This document shows, piece by piece, positions 15,969 through 24,266 of a stretch of 64,000 nucleotides of DNA. Position 1 is the first letter of the stretch. Each line of letters starts with the position of its first letter. A model generated the notes under the pieces. That model was not told the DNA's origin and made no database searches. It saw only the letters and a program-made list of their open reading frames with translations. This DNA is from Macrococcoides psychrotolerans (lineage in GTDB: Bacteria; Bacillota; Bacilli; Staphylococcales; Staphylococcaceae), in NCBI RefSeq assembly GCF_038095555.1, contig NZ_CP124591.1, positions 1,240,001 to 1,304,000 of the forward strand, in the 5' to 3' direction. A program made the position numbers and the translations under genes.

Positions 15969-17795
15969 TTATTTATTATCGTCGTCTTTCACTTCAGTAA
16001 AATCAGCATCTACAACATCGTCATCTTTAGATTCAGCACTTTGTGCTCCTTCACCTTGCTGTTGTGCCATTTGCTCATAAAGTTTCATAGATAAGCCTTG
16101 AACAATTTCGTTTAGTGTGTCTTTTTTCGTTTTAATTTCTTCAAGGTCATTACCTTCTAACGCTTTTTTAAGGTCTTCTTTTGCTGCTTCTGCTTTTTCT
16201 TTTTCAGCAGCATCTACTTTATCTTCTAAATCTTTGATTGCTTTATCCGTTGCAAATACAAGTTGATCTGCTTCGTTACGTAAATCTACTTCTTCACGAC
16301 GCTTCTTATCTGCTTCAGCATTTGCTTCTGCATCTTTAACCATACGATCGATTTCTTCGTCACTTAATGAAGATGAAGACTGGATTGTAATCTTCTGTTC
16401 TTTTTGCGTACCTAGATCTTTCGCTGTAACGTTTACGATACCATTCTTATCGATATCAAACGTCACTTCGATTTGAGGCATACCACGTGGTGCTGGTGGA
16501 ATGTCAGTTAACTGGAAGCGGCCTAACGTTTTGTTATCTGCTGCCATTTGACGCTCACCTTGTAATACGTGAATGTCTACTGCTGGCTGATTATCCGCTG
16601 CAGTTGAGAACACTTGTGATTTAGATGTTGGAATTGTAGTATTACGTTCGATTAACACTGTAGACACACCACCCATTGTTTCGATACCTAATGATAATGG
16701 TGTTACGTCTAATAATACAACATCTTTTACATCACCAGTGATAACGCCACCTTGAATTGCAGCACCCATCGCCACAACCTCGTCTGGGTTAACACCTTTG
16801 TTTGGTTCTTTACCTAATTCTTTCTTGATTGCTTCTTGTACTGCTGGAATACGAGTTGAACCACCAACAAGAATTACTTCATCGATATCTGCATTTGATA
16901 ATCCAGCATCTTTCATCGCTTGACGTGTAGGACCCATCGTACGTTCTACTAATGTATGAGATAGTTCTTCAAACTTCGCACGTGATAACGTCACTTCCAA
17001 GTGAAGTGGTCCTGCCTCACCAGCAGAGATGAATGGTAATGAAATTTGTGTTGAAGATACACCTGACAAGTCTTTTTTCGCTTTTTCAGCAGCATCTTTT
17101 AAACGTTGCATTGCCATTTTATCCTGAGATAAATCTAAGCCATTTTCTTTTTTGAATTCTTCTACTAAGTAGTCGATGATTACTTGGTCAAAGTCATCTC
17201 CACCTAATTTGTTGTCACCTGAAGTAGACAATACTTCAAATACACCATCACCAAGTTCAAGGATAGATACGTCAAACGTACCGCCACCTAAGTCGAATAC
17301 TAATACTTTTTGTTCTTTATCGGTTTTATCTAAGCCATAAGCAAGCGCTGCAGCAGTTGGTTCGTTAATAATACGCTCAACTTCTAATCCTGCAATTTTA
17401 CCAGCATCTTTAGTTGCCTGACGTTCTGCATCGTTGAAATATGCAGGTACTGTAATAACTGCTTTCGTTACTTTTTCACCTAAGTAGCTTTCGGCTGTTG
17501 CTTTTAAGTTTTGTAGGATCATTGCTGAAAGTTCTTGTGGTGAGTATTCTTTACCTTCGATGTTTACTTTGTAGTCTGTACCCATATGACGTTTAATCGA
17601 AATGATTGTATTAGGGTTAGTGATCGCTTGACGCTTCGCCACTTCTCCGACTTGTGTTTCACCATTTTTGAATGCTACAACTGAAGGTGTTGTACGGTTA
17701 CCTTCTGGGTTTGCGATTACTTTTGGCTCTCCACCTTCTAATACAGATACACATGAATTTGTAGTTCCTAAGTCAATACCAATTACTTTACTCAT
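15969..17795 (-). CDS. dnaK: Chaperone protein DnaK (Hsp70)
   Basis: ATP-dependent Hsp70 chaperone of 608 residues. The nucleotide-binding domain begins VIGIDLGTTNSCV and contains the phosphate-binding loop segments (VFDLGGGTFDVS, VGGSTRIPAVQ). The substrate-binding domain and helical lid follow from about residue 380, ending in an acidic tail (DDDVVDADFTEVKDDDN). It lies 52 bases after grpE in the hrcA-grpE-dnaK-dnaJ order. Heat induction is expected through HrcA at the CIRCE element upstream of hrcA. Confidence 0.99.
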   Translation of the reverse strand: MSKVIGIDLGTTNSCVSVLEGGEPKVIANPEGNRTTPSVVAFKNGETQVGEVAKRQAITNPNTIISIKRHMGTDYKVNIEGKEYSPQELSAMILQNLKATAESYLGEKVTKAVITVPAYFNDAERQATKDAGKIAGLEVERIINEPTAAALAYGLDKTDKEQKVLVFDLGGGTFDVSILELGDGVFEVLSTSGDNKLGGDDFDQVIIDYLVEEFKKENGLDLSQDKMAMQRLKDAAEKAKKDLSGVSSTQISLPFISAGEAGPLHLEVTLSRAKFEELSHTLVERTMGPTRQAMKDAGLSNADIDEVILVGGSTRIPAVQEAIKKELGKEPNKGVNPDEVVAMGAAIQGGVITGDVKDVVLLDVTPLSLGIETMGGVSTVLIERNTTIPTSKSQVFSTAADNQPAVDIHVLQGERQMAADNKTLGRFQLTDIPPAPRGMPQIEVTFDIDKNGIVNVTAKDLGTQKEQKITIQSSSSLSDEEIDRMVKDAEANAEADKKRREEVDLRNEADQLVFATDKAIKDLEDKVDAAEKEKAEAAKEDLKKALEGNDLEEIKTKKDTLNEIVQGLSMKLYEQMAQQQGEGAQSAESKDDDVVDADFTEVKDDDNK

Positions 17796-17847
17796 TGTAT
17801 AATTCCTCCATTAATTTAAAATTTATGAAATGTTATAAAACTAAAAA

Positions 17848-18441
17848 TTATTCGTTTACTTTAACCATTGACGGTCTTAGTACACGTTCTTTTAATTTAT
17901 AGCCCTTCTGTAGTTCTTCAAGTACGATACCTGAATCTTTACGCTCATCACTTTCTTGCATCACTGCTTGATGAAGATTTGGATCGAATGGCTGGTCAAG
18001 TGCTTCTATGACTTCTAATCCATTCTCTTTAAGTGAATGTAACAGACTTTCATAAACCATCTCTACACCCTTGTGAAGTGATTTAAACTCATCTGATTCA
18101 CCTTGCTGCGCTAATGCACGTTCAATATTATCAATTGCTGGTAATATATCACGTAACACACTCTGCGCACGATATGTTCTTTCGGTATCTAATTCCTGAC
18201 GCGTGCGTTTCTTATAGTTTTCAAACTCTGCATACAGTCTTAAATACTTCTCTTCTGACTGCTCAAGCTTTGCTTCAAGTTCAGCTACCGGATCGGTACT
18301 TTCATCTTCAACAGGCGCCTCACTTACTACTGTTTCATCTGGAGTTTCAGTTGATGCAACATCTGTTTCATTGCTTTCAGTTTCATTCGTTTCTGTGATG
18401 CTTTCGTCTTTCATTACATCCTGCTTATTTTCTTCTGACAA
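17848..18441 (-). CDS. grpE: Nucleotide exchange factor GrpE
   Basis: Releases ADP from DnaK. The 197-residue protein starts with an acidic, T/E-rich disordered segment (about 1-50), then a long coiled coil (about 50-100, ELEAKLEQSEEKYLRLYAEFENYKKR) and the C-terminal beta domain with the GVEMVYESLL and HQAVM segments. The start is TTG at 18441, with GGAGG 7 bases upstream. It follows hrcA by two bases, and the ribosome binding site overlaps the hrcA stop codon. Confidence 0.97.
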   Translation of the reverse strand: MSEENKQDVMKDESITETNETESNETDVASTETPDETVVSEAPVEDESTDPVAELEAKLEQSEEKYLRLYAEFENYKKRTRQELDTERTYRAQSVLRDILPAIDNIERALAQQGESDEFKSLHKGVEMVYESLLHSLKENGLEVIEALDQPFDPNLHQAVMQESDERKDSGIVLEELQKGYKLKERVLRPSMVKVNE

Positions 18442-18443
18442 AT

Positions 18444-19397
18444 CTAGTCCTCCTTAAACATTCGATGTAAATTCGATAATTTATTAAATATATCACGGTA
18501 ACTCATTTGAGTTGGTCCGATGATTGAAATGTTACCATTCATATTATGCATATGAATCGGTGTCGTTACAATCGATATCCCTTGTAAGTTCTGACTAATC
18601 TCCTGACCTAATATTACTTCAATCTGATTCGACTGTTTTGATTCTATTAGATCTGGTAATGTATTAGAGTCGATAAGCTTCAACATTTCTCTAATCGCTT
18701 CTAGATTATCAGAGTCCATAATTTCGTATAAATACTCGCGACCTTCAAAGAACACCGCGTTCGTATTCGTTGTCGCTTTCTTAATAATCTCTGATTTAAT
18801 ATGTGTTAAAGGAAGTTGCTTTATCGACGGATATCCTTCCTGATGTAAGTTCGACTTATTAATTGACGCCAAATTCGCATTCAGAAAATTATTCATCTTC
18901 TCAATTTCAAGTCTCGTTAAACGTACCTGCCATGAAATTTGCTGATGTTCAACATTTCCGTTCTCATATACGATAATCAACACCAGCTTCGTCGGTGTTA
19001 AGTATGTTAAATGAATCTGGGAAATAGACTTCATATCGATTTGAGATGTTGTTGCAATAGACAAATGTCTTGTATCTCTTGCGATTAATTGTGCAAGTCT
19101 TCTGAAGTCAAGTGCATCACTGTTATTAATATCAAAGTTCGGTTCATAAGGAAATTCTTCCTGCAGCGCTTCTACATAAAACTTGTAACCCGTTTCTGAA
19201 GGAACACGTCCTGAAGATGTGTGCATCTTCTCGATCAAACCAAAATCTTCTAGACGTTTCATCTCTGCACGTATGGTTGCAGGACTGACATTAAAGTGAT
19301 GATCATCAATCAACTTCTTAGATCCTATAGGCGTTCCACTATCAACAAAATCCTCAACAATTACGTTCAACAAATGTAATTGTCTATCTGTTAGCAT
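18444..19397 (-). CDS. hrcA: Heat-inducible transcription repressor HrcA
   Basis: Repressor that binds the CIRCE operator and needs GroEL for activity. The 317 residues begin with a winged helix (MLTDRQLHLLNVIVEDFVD..., about 1-75, with SPATIRAEMKRLEDFGLIEK as the recognition part), followed by a GAF-like dimerisation domain. It is the first gene of the operon and is preceded at 19409-19435 by a near-perfect CIRCE, implying autoregulation. Confidence 0.97.
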   Translation of the reverse strand: MLTDRQLHLLNVIVEDFVDSGTPIGSKKLIDDHHFNVSPATIRAEMKRLEDFGLIEKMHTSSGRVPSETGYKFYVEALQEEFPYEPNFDINNSDALDFRRLAQLIARDTRHLSIATTSQIDMKSISQIHLTYLTPTKLVLIIVYENGNVEHQQISWQVRLTRLEIEKMNNFLNANLASINKSNLHQEGYPSIKQLPLTHIKSEIIKKATTNTNAVFFEGREYLYEIMDSDNLEAIREMLKLIDSNTLPDLIESKQSNQIEVILGQEISQNLQGISIVTTPIHMHNMNGNISIIGPTQMSYRDIFNKLSNLHRMFKED

Positions 19398-19408
19398 ATT
19401 TCACCTCG

Positions 19409-19435
19409 TTAGCACTCTCTTACCTCAAGTGCTAA
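19409..19435 (-). promoter_or_regulatory. CIRCE operator (HrcA binding site)
   Basis: TTAGCACTC, nine bases, AAGTGCTAA read on the plus strand. One base differs from the consensus right arm GAGTGCTAA. It lies between the predicted promoter and the hrcA ATG (12 bases upstream of it), so HrcA should block the start of the transcript. Confidence 0.93.
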
Positions 19436-19439
19436 TGCT

Positions 19440-19468
19440 AATTTATCAAATTGGTCAAAGTATGTCAA
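19440..19468 (-). promoter_or_regulatory. Predicted SigA promoter of the hrcA operon
   Basis: Minus strand: -35 TTGACA (19468-19463, consensus), 17-base spacer, -10 TAAATT (19445-19440), immediately followed by the CIRCE element. Confidence 0.78.
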
Positions 19469-19487
19469 CATTAACACTCATAATTAT

Positions 19488-19531
19488 AAAAAAAGAAGTT
19501 TCTATTTACTAAACAGTAAGTAGAAACTTCT
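19488..19531 (-). terminator. Intrinsic terminator of hemW
   Basis: Long stem AGAAGTTTCTA.TTACT / AGTAA.TAGAAACTTCT at 19494-19531, followed on the minus strand by TTTTTTT. The hemW stop codon lies in the loop. Confidence 0.88.
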
Positions 19532-20624
19532 CAAATACATCATTCCCACGCATTCTTCCAAGTGCTGTTAAAGAGATTCGGTCATCTGTTTCAATTAAAT
19601 ACCCTTCATTTACGAGCTTGGTCGTGACATCTTTAAACACATTATCATACGACGTTTTATATCGCGCAAGAAATTCATTCTTGCTGATGCCATCATTCAA
19701 CCTTAACCCTAAAAACATAAACTCCTCCATCGCAGCATCAACTGTGACAGGTATACGTTCTTTAACCGCATTTCCTTTATGCATCGCCTTAATATAGTGT
19801 GGAACAGGTGCAATGTTATAATAGCGTACTCCGTCGATATACCCATGACTTCCAGCACCGGCACCATAATATTCTTTATTCTGCCAGTATACTTTATTGT
19901 GTATTGATTCATGGTGTCCTTTAGCGTAATTAGAGATTTCATATTGATGAAAGCCACGATCTCTTAAAGTATTCATCGTGAGCGTATACATCTCTGCAGC
20001 GAGCTGTTCATCCGGCAGCTGAAGCATGCCCTTTTTATACATATTATAAAACTGTGTCTTCGGCTCTAATATTAGGGAGTAACTTGAAATATGGTGTATA
20101 TCCAGTGATGTCGCAAGTGCTAGATCACGACGACATTGCTCTAATGTCTGTGTCGGTAAATGATACATTAAGTCGAGACTGATAGATTCTATACCCAGCT
20201 CGTTTGCGGCGTTCACCGCGTTAAATATATCTTGTTCTTGATGTGTTCTGCCAAGCGACTTTAATAGATCATTATCAAACGTCTGTACACCGAGTGATAG
20301 ACGGCTGACACCGTACTGCTTCATTAATGCAATCTTGTTACGCGTCAATTCATCAGGATTTGCTTCCATCGTAAATTCTTCATGTATCGTAAATGACTGT
20401 TCAATATAACTGAGCAATCGTTCAAGTTGTCCTTCATTCAGCGCTGTAGGTGTACCTCCACCAATAAATACCGTTAGCAAATCGCGTTCATCAATGGATG
20501 AAAGCTCTTTGATTAAACAGTCCAGATATTCATCTACTGGCTGATTTTTAATGAGGAACTTATTAAAATCACAGTACGTGCATATACGATTACAAAATGG
20601 AATATGAATATATAAACTTCTCAT
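19509..20624 (-). CDS. hemW: Radical SAM family heme chaperone HemW
   Basis: Heme-binding radical SAM protein, formerly called oxygen-independent coproporphyrinogen oxidase-like and now viewed as a heme chaperone. It has 371 residues with the cluster motif C11-x3-C15-x2-C18 (FCNRICTYC), FIGGGTPTAL, and the HemW-specific IHNKVYW segment near residue 250. An upstream TTG would add five residues but overlaps the AGGAGG sequence, so the ATG at 20624 is chosen. It follows lepA by 39 bases, as in many Firmicutes, and ends in its own terminator. Confidence 0.93.
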   Translation of the reverse strand: MRSLYIHIPFCNRICTYCDFNKFLIKNQPVDEYLDCLIKELSSIDERDLLTVFIGGGTPTALNEGQLERLLSYIEQSFTIHEEFTMEANPDELTRNKIALMKQYGVSRLSLGVQTFDNDLLKSLGRTHQEQDIFNAVNAANELGIESISLDLMYHLPTQTLEQCRRDLALATSLDIHHISSYSLILEPKTQFYNMYKKGMLQLPDEQLAAEMYTLTMNTLRDRGFHQYEISNYAKGHHESIHNKVYWQNKEYYGAGAGSHGYIDGVRYYNIAPVPHYIKAMHKGNAVKERIPVTVDAAMEEFMFLGLRLNDGISKNEFLARYKTSYDNVFKDVTTKLVNEGYLIETDDRISLTALGRMRGNDVFEKFLLTV

Positions 20625-20641
20625 TATGCCTCCTAACAAAT

Positions 20642-20665
20642 AAAGACATGGTTACCCACGTCTTT
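20642..20665 (-). terminator. Hairpin between lepA and hemW, weak terminator
   Basis: Ten-base-pair stem AAAGACGTGG/CCATGTCTTT (one G-T pair, loop GTAA), followed by ATTTG only. With no real T run, it may reduce rather than stop transcription into hemW. Confidence 0.4.
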
Positions 20666-22487
20666 ATTCTTCATCCATTTTCAGTACAGCTAAGAATGCA
20701 TCCTGAGGAATTTCAACCGATCCTACTGATTTCATCTTTGCTTTACCTGCTTTTTGTTTTTCAAGTAATTTGCGCTTACGGCTGATATCCCCACCGTAAC
20801 ATTTCGCAAGTACGTTCTTACCAATCGATTTAATATTTGTACGTGCAATAATCTTCTGACCGATTGCTGCTTGTATAGGGACTTCGAACTGCTGTCTTGG
20901 AATTAAAGTCTTTAGTTTCTCAACGATGACTTTACCACGATCATATGCAAAGTCTCTATGCACGATAAAACTTAGTGCATCTACTGTTTCACCGTTTAAT
21001 AATATATCCATCTTCACAAGCTTACTTTCCTGATAGCCAATCAATTCATAATCAAATGAAGCATACCCTTTGGTACTTGATTTCAGCTGGTCGAAGAAAT
21101 CAAATACAACTTCTGAAAGCGGCACTTCATAAATGATGTTAACACGAATATCATCCAAGTAATCCATCGTCTGGAAGTTTCCGCGTTTCTTCTGGCATAG
21201 TTCCATCACTGCACCAACATAATCATTCGGTACCATAATACTTGCTTTAACGTATGGTTCATAAATTTTGTCGATCTTCTGTGGGTCCGGCATCTTAGAA
21301 GGATTGTCTACAACAATTTCACTACCGTCTGTCATCTCACATTTGTAGATAACGCTCGGCGCAGTCGCAATTAATTCAATACCAAACTCACGTTCAATAC
21401 GTTCCTGAATAATTTCCATATGCAATAGCCCTAAGAAGCCGACACGGAAGCCGAATCCTAACGCTTGAGACGTTTCTGGTTCAAATTCTAGCGATGCATC
21501 GTTTAACTGAAGTTTCTCTAATGCTTCACGAAGATCATTATATTTACCCGTATCAATCGGATACACCCCACAGAATACCATCGGGTTCATCTTCTTATAT
21601 CCTTGAAGTGGCTCAAGAGCAGGATTGCTGGCATGTGTGATTGTATCACCGACACGTGAATCGCCAACATTCTTGATCGATGCTGTTAAATAACCAACAT
21701 CTCCAACCGTTAATTCAGCAACCGGCATTTGCTTCGGTGTATTGATTCCTACTTCGACAACTTCAAATTCTTTACCTGTCGCCATCATCTTAATCTTATC
21801 GCCTGCCTTAACCGTCCCATCAATAATTCTGATTGATGAAATAACACCACGATAAGCATCAAAGGCACTATCAAAGATCAACGCTTTAAGCGGTGCTTCT
21901 GGGTCACCCATCGGCGGCGGAACAAGTTCAACAATCTGTTCTAAAATATCTTCAATACCGATATTTGCCTTCGCACTCGCAAGCACCGCATCACTCGCAT
22001 CAAGACCGATAACATCTTCAATCTCCTGGCGCACACGCTCAGGTTCTGCTGCTGGTAAATCTATCTTATTGATAACAGGAATAAGTTCTAACTCATTATC
22101 AAGTGCTAAATAAACGTTTGCCAGCGTTTGCGCTTCAATTCCTTGCGCCGCATCCACTACGAGAATCGCACCTTCACATGCAGCCAAACTACGAGAAACT
22201 TCATATGTGAAATCCACATGACCAGGTGTATCGATTAAATGAAAGATATAGGTCTCGCCATCTTTCGCTGTATAATTTAACTGTACTGCATTTAATTTAA
22301 TTGTAATCCCGCGTTCACGTTCCAGATCCATAGAATCAAGAAGCTGTGCTTTCATCTCACGCGTTGCTACAGATTTCGTATTCTCTAAAATTCTATCCGC
22401 CAAAGTCGACTTCCCGTGGTCGATGTGGGCAATAATCGAAAAGTTTCTAATTCGTTCCTGACGCTTTAAACGTTGTTCATTATTCAT
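20664..22487 (-). CDS. lepA: Elongation factor 4 (LepA)
   Basis: Ribosome-bound translational GTPase of 607 residues, linked with back-translocation and 30S assembly. It shows G1 AHIDHGKST (20-28), the switch G2 RGITIKLN, G3 DTPGHVDF, G4 NKIDLP, then EF-G-like domains and the LepA-specific C-terminal domain (GYASFDYELIGYQ, IGKNVLAKCYGGDISRKRKLLEKQKAGK). A consensus-like promoter lies upstream. The ribosome binding site before the ATG is weak (GTTGGA). Confidence 0.98.
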   Translation of the reverse strand: MNNEQRLKRQERIRNFSIIAHIDHGKSTLADRILENTKSVATREMKAQLLDSMDLERERGITIKLNAVQLNYTAKDGETYIFHLIDTPGHVDFTYEVSRSLAACEGAILVVDAAQGIEAQTLANVYLALDNELELIPVINKIDLPAAEPERVRQEIEDVIGLDASDAVLASAKANIGIEDILEQIVELVPPPMGDPEAPLKALIFDSAFDAYRGVISSIRIIDGTVKAGDKIKMMATGKEFEVVEVGINTPKQMPVAELTVGDVGYLTASIKNVGDSRVGDTITHASNPALEPLQGYKKMNPMVFCGVYPIDTGKYNDLREALEKLQLNDASLEFEPETSQALGFGFRVGFLGLLHMEIIQERIEREFGIELIATAPSVIYKCEMTDGSEIVVDNPSKMPDPQKIDKIYEPYVKASIMVPNDYVGAVMELCQKKRGNFQTMDYLDDIRVNIIYEVPLSEVVFDFFDQLKSSTKGYASFDYELIGYQESKLVKMDILLNGETVDALSFIVHRDFAYDRGKVIVEKLKTLIPRQQFEVPIQAAIGQKIIARTNIKSIGKNVLAKCYGGDISRKRKLLEKQKAGKAKMKSVGSVEIPQDAFLAVLKMDEE

Positions 22488-22525
22488 AGTTATTGTCCAA
22501 CTTTCTTAAATTGTTCGTATATTTG

Positions 22526-22554
22526 ATTATAACAACTAAATGTAAGTGTATCAA
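22526..22554 (-). promoter_or_regulatory. Predicted SigA promoter of lepA
   Basis: Minus strand: -35 TTGATA (22554-22549), 17-base spacer, -10 TATAAT (22531-22526). Confidence 0.75.
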
Positions 22555-22574
22555 TCAGTTTTCAAAAAATTAGA

Positions 22575-22603
22575 TTGCATATAGCGCTTGAATTTGATAA
22601 AAT
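22575..22603 (+). promoter_or_regulatory. Predicted promoter of rpsT
   Basis: Plus strand: -35 TTGCAT (22575-22580), 17-base spacer, -10 TAAAAT (22598-22603). It is divergent from the lepA promoter and leaves a leader of about 58 bases before rpsT. Confidence 0.6.
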
Positions 22604-22668
22604 ATTTCTTGTTGCAATCAAATTTATAATTTTATGCAAGTGTAAGACATTTTTAGGAGGTGAAATTT

Positions 22669-22917
22669 ATGCCAAACATCAAATCTGCAATTAAACGCGT
22701 TACTACAAGTAACAAAGCACACGATGCTAACATTTCTCAAACAAATGATATGCGTACTGCTGTGAAAAACGCTAAAGCGGCAATTGAAAACAACGCTGAC
22801 AATAAATCAGAATTAGTACAAGTAGCTGTTAAAAAGATTGATAAAGCTGCGAAAAGCAACTTAATCCACTCAAACAAAGCTGACCGTTTAAAATCACAAA
22901 TCATGAAAAGTAAATAA
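22669..22917 (+). CDS. rpsT: 30S ribosomal protein S20
   Basis: Primary 16S rRNA-binding protein of 82 residues, basic and helical, with the family N-terminus MPNIKSAIKRV and the C-terminal LIHSNKADRLKSQI segment. A GTG at 22660 is in frame but overlaps the AGGAGG site; the ATG at 22669 is used. It is a single-gene unit with its own promoter and terminator, divergent from lepA and convergent with holA. Confidence 0.98.
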   Translation: MPNIKSAIKRVTTSNKAHDANISQTNDMRTAVKNAKAAIENNADNKSELVQVAVKKIDKAAKSNLIHSNKADRLKSQIMKSK

Positions 22918-22951
22918 AATGTCGTGACAGAAGTGTTCTGTCACAAGAGAA

Positions 22952-22986
22952 ACAAGGCGATAGTTTCACTATCGCCTTGTTTTTTA
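22952..22986 (+). terminator. Intrinsic terminator of rpsT
   Basis: Stem ACAAGGCGATAG/CTATCGCCTTGT at 22952-22980, followed by TTTTTT. A second, smaller stem (GTGACAGAA/TTCTGTCAC) lies just before it. The T run reaches the holA stop codon, so the two convergent genes share this space. Confidence 0.92.
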
Positions 22987-23955
22987 TACCTTCAAGATAA
23001 ACAGTTCCAGTATCAATACTTTATCCATATAAGATGACTTCAGTTCATAATCTGCTTCGGCACATGCATCGATAACATTCAGCAGATGCTTTAACGGAAT
23101 TTGTCGTACTTTACGCATCGATAGTTTTACACGATATGGATGCACCTTCACTTCGCGTGCGATCTGCTGCTCAGAAAATCCCTTTTCAGACAATATCTTC
23201 ACCTGATAGTATAATCGATACTGACTTGTTATAAGCGCGAGCAGTTTAATCGGTTCTTCTTTCATATGTATCAAGTCTTTCAATAGATGAATAGCTTCTG
23301 CCTTCTTCCCTGACGTTATGTAGTCTGTGAGCAAAAACACATTCTGTTCAAGGCTTCTGCTGACGACCTGTGACACATCGCTTTTCGTTATTATAGGTGC
23401 GTCGCCACTATATAACACTAGCTTATCCAGTTCCTTCATAACCGCTCCATAATCGATCCCGGTGAGATGGATCATTTCATTAAGTGCATCTTCTTTAATA
23501 TCCTTAAAATTTTCATTTAAAGTTGATTTAATAATTTTTTTTATCCCTTGTTCATCCAGTGGTTCAATCTTCTTCACTTCATGGTTGGCCTTTATTTTCT
23601 TCACAATCTTCTTACGTTCATCGAGCTTATCTGAATAGACGGTGAAGATGACATAGTTCGGGCCTTCAAATCTTTCAATAAACGCCAATATTTCATCTAT
23701 ATCGATTTCAAATGTCGTCTTGACTTTCTCGCCTGTAAACACAAAAGCATTATGTATGACAATCGCTTTCGCATCGGACAGAAAAGGAATTGTCATCGCA
23801 TCTTCTAATATCGGTTTAACTTCGGTTTCCTTCATATCGTACTGACTATAATTAAATTCATCTTTCGTACCGATTAACTTTGCAACCAGCTGCTCTGTTT
23901 CTGATTCAACTAAAGGCTTCGTACTTCCATGTATTAAATAAATATAGCGCATCAT
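22984..23955 (-). CDS. holA: DNA polymerase III subunit delta
   Basis: Clamp-loader subunit that opens the beta clamp; 323 residues, typical of Firmicute HolA (YqeN). Recognisable segments are IYLIHGSTKPLVESETEQLV at the N-terminus, YVIFTVYSDKLDERKKIVKKIK, and ITSQYRLYYQVKILSEKGFSEQQIA in the C-terminal collar domain. Two adjacent ATGs follow AAGGAG; the second (23952) has the better spacing. It lies alone on the minus strand, between rpsT and yqzM on the other strand. Confidence 0.93.
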   Translation of the reverse strand: MMRYIYLIHGSTKPLVESETEQLVAKLIGTKDEFNYSQYDMKETEVKPILEDAMTIPFLSDAKAIVIHNAFVFTGEKVKTTFEIDIDEILAFIERFEGPNYVIFTVYSDKLDERKKIVKKIKANHEVKKIEPLDEQGIKKIIKSTLNENFKDIKEDALNEMIHLTGIDYGAVMKELDKLVLYSGDAPIITKSDVSQVVSRSLEQNVFLLTDYITSGKKAEAIHLLKDLIHMKEEPIKLLALITSQYRLYYQVKILSEKGFSEQQIAREVKVHPYRVKLSMRKVRQIPLKHLLNVIDACAEADYELKSSYMDKVLILELFILKV

Positions 23956-23984
23956 TTACTCCTTAAAATAAAAATCTCTATTTC

Positions 23985-24013
23985 ATTATAGCTTTTTTTT
24001 ATATGTTATCATA
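23985..24013 (-). promoter_or_regulatory. Candidate promoter of holA
   Basis: Minus strand: consensus -10 TATAAT (23990-23985), with a weak -35 TATGAT 17 bases upstream (24013-24008). Confidence 0.5.
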
Positions 24014-24047
24014 TACTTAAATAGATACATTAGGAGGTTGAGAAATT

Positions 24048-24182
24048 ATGAATCAATTCGAAAAAAATGTTCAATCAAAAAATAATGACGTACAAGATTC
24101 TGGTTATGCATTCTTATTTGGATTTGGTGGATTTGCCACAATTTACATCATCGCTCAAATCTTTGACCTGATTGCAAAATAA
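24048..24182 (+). CDS. yqzM: YqzM family small membrane protein
   Basis: A 44-residue protein, MNQFEKNVQSKNNDVQDSGY followed by a single hydrophobic stretch (AFLFGFGGFATIYIIAQIFDLI). AGGAGG lies 10 bases before the ATG. Size, sequence and position beside holA and comEC match the YqzM family of Bacillales, whose function is unknown. It is transcribed opposite to both neighbours and ends at a strong terminator. Confidence 0.88.
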   Translation: MNQFEKNVQSKNNDVQDSGYAFLFGFGGFATIYIIAQIFDLIAK

Positions 24183-24218
24183 TGTACTTATCTGTGTGTC
24201 CGTTTCGTACATCACACG

Positions 24219-24266
24219 AACCCGAATAATAATGCACACTATCGTGCCATTATTGCTCGGGTTTTT
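24219..24266 (+). terminator. Intrinsic terminator of yqzM
   Basis: Long imperfect stem AACCCGA.ATAATAATG.CAC / GTG.CCATTATT.TCGGGTT at 24219-24263, followed by TTTTT on the plus strand. It abuts the comEC stop codon. Confidence 0.85.
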
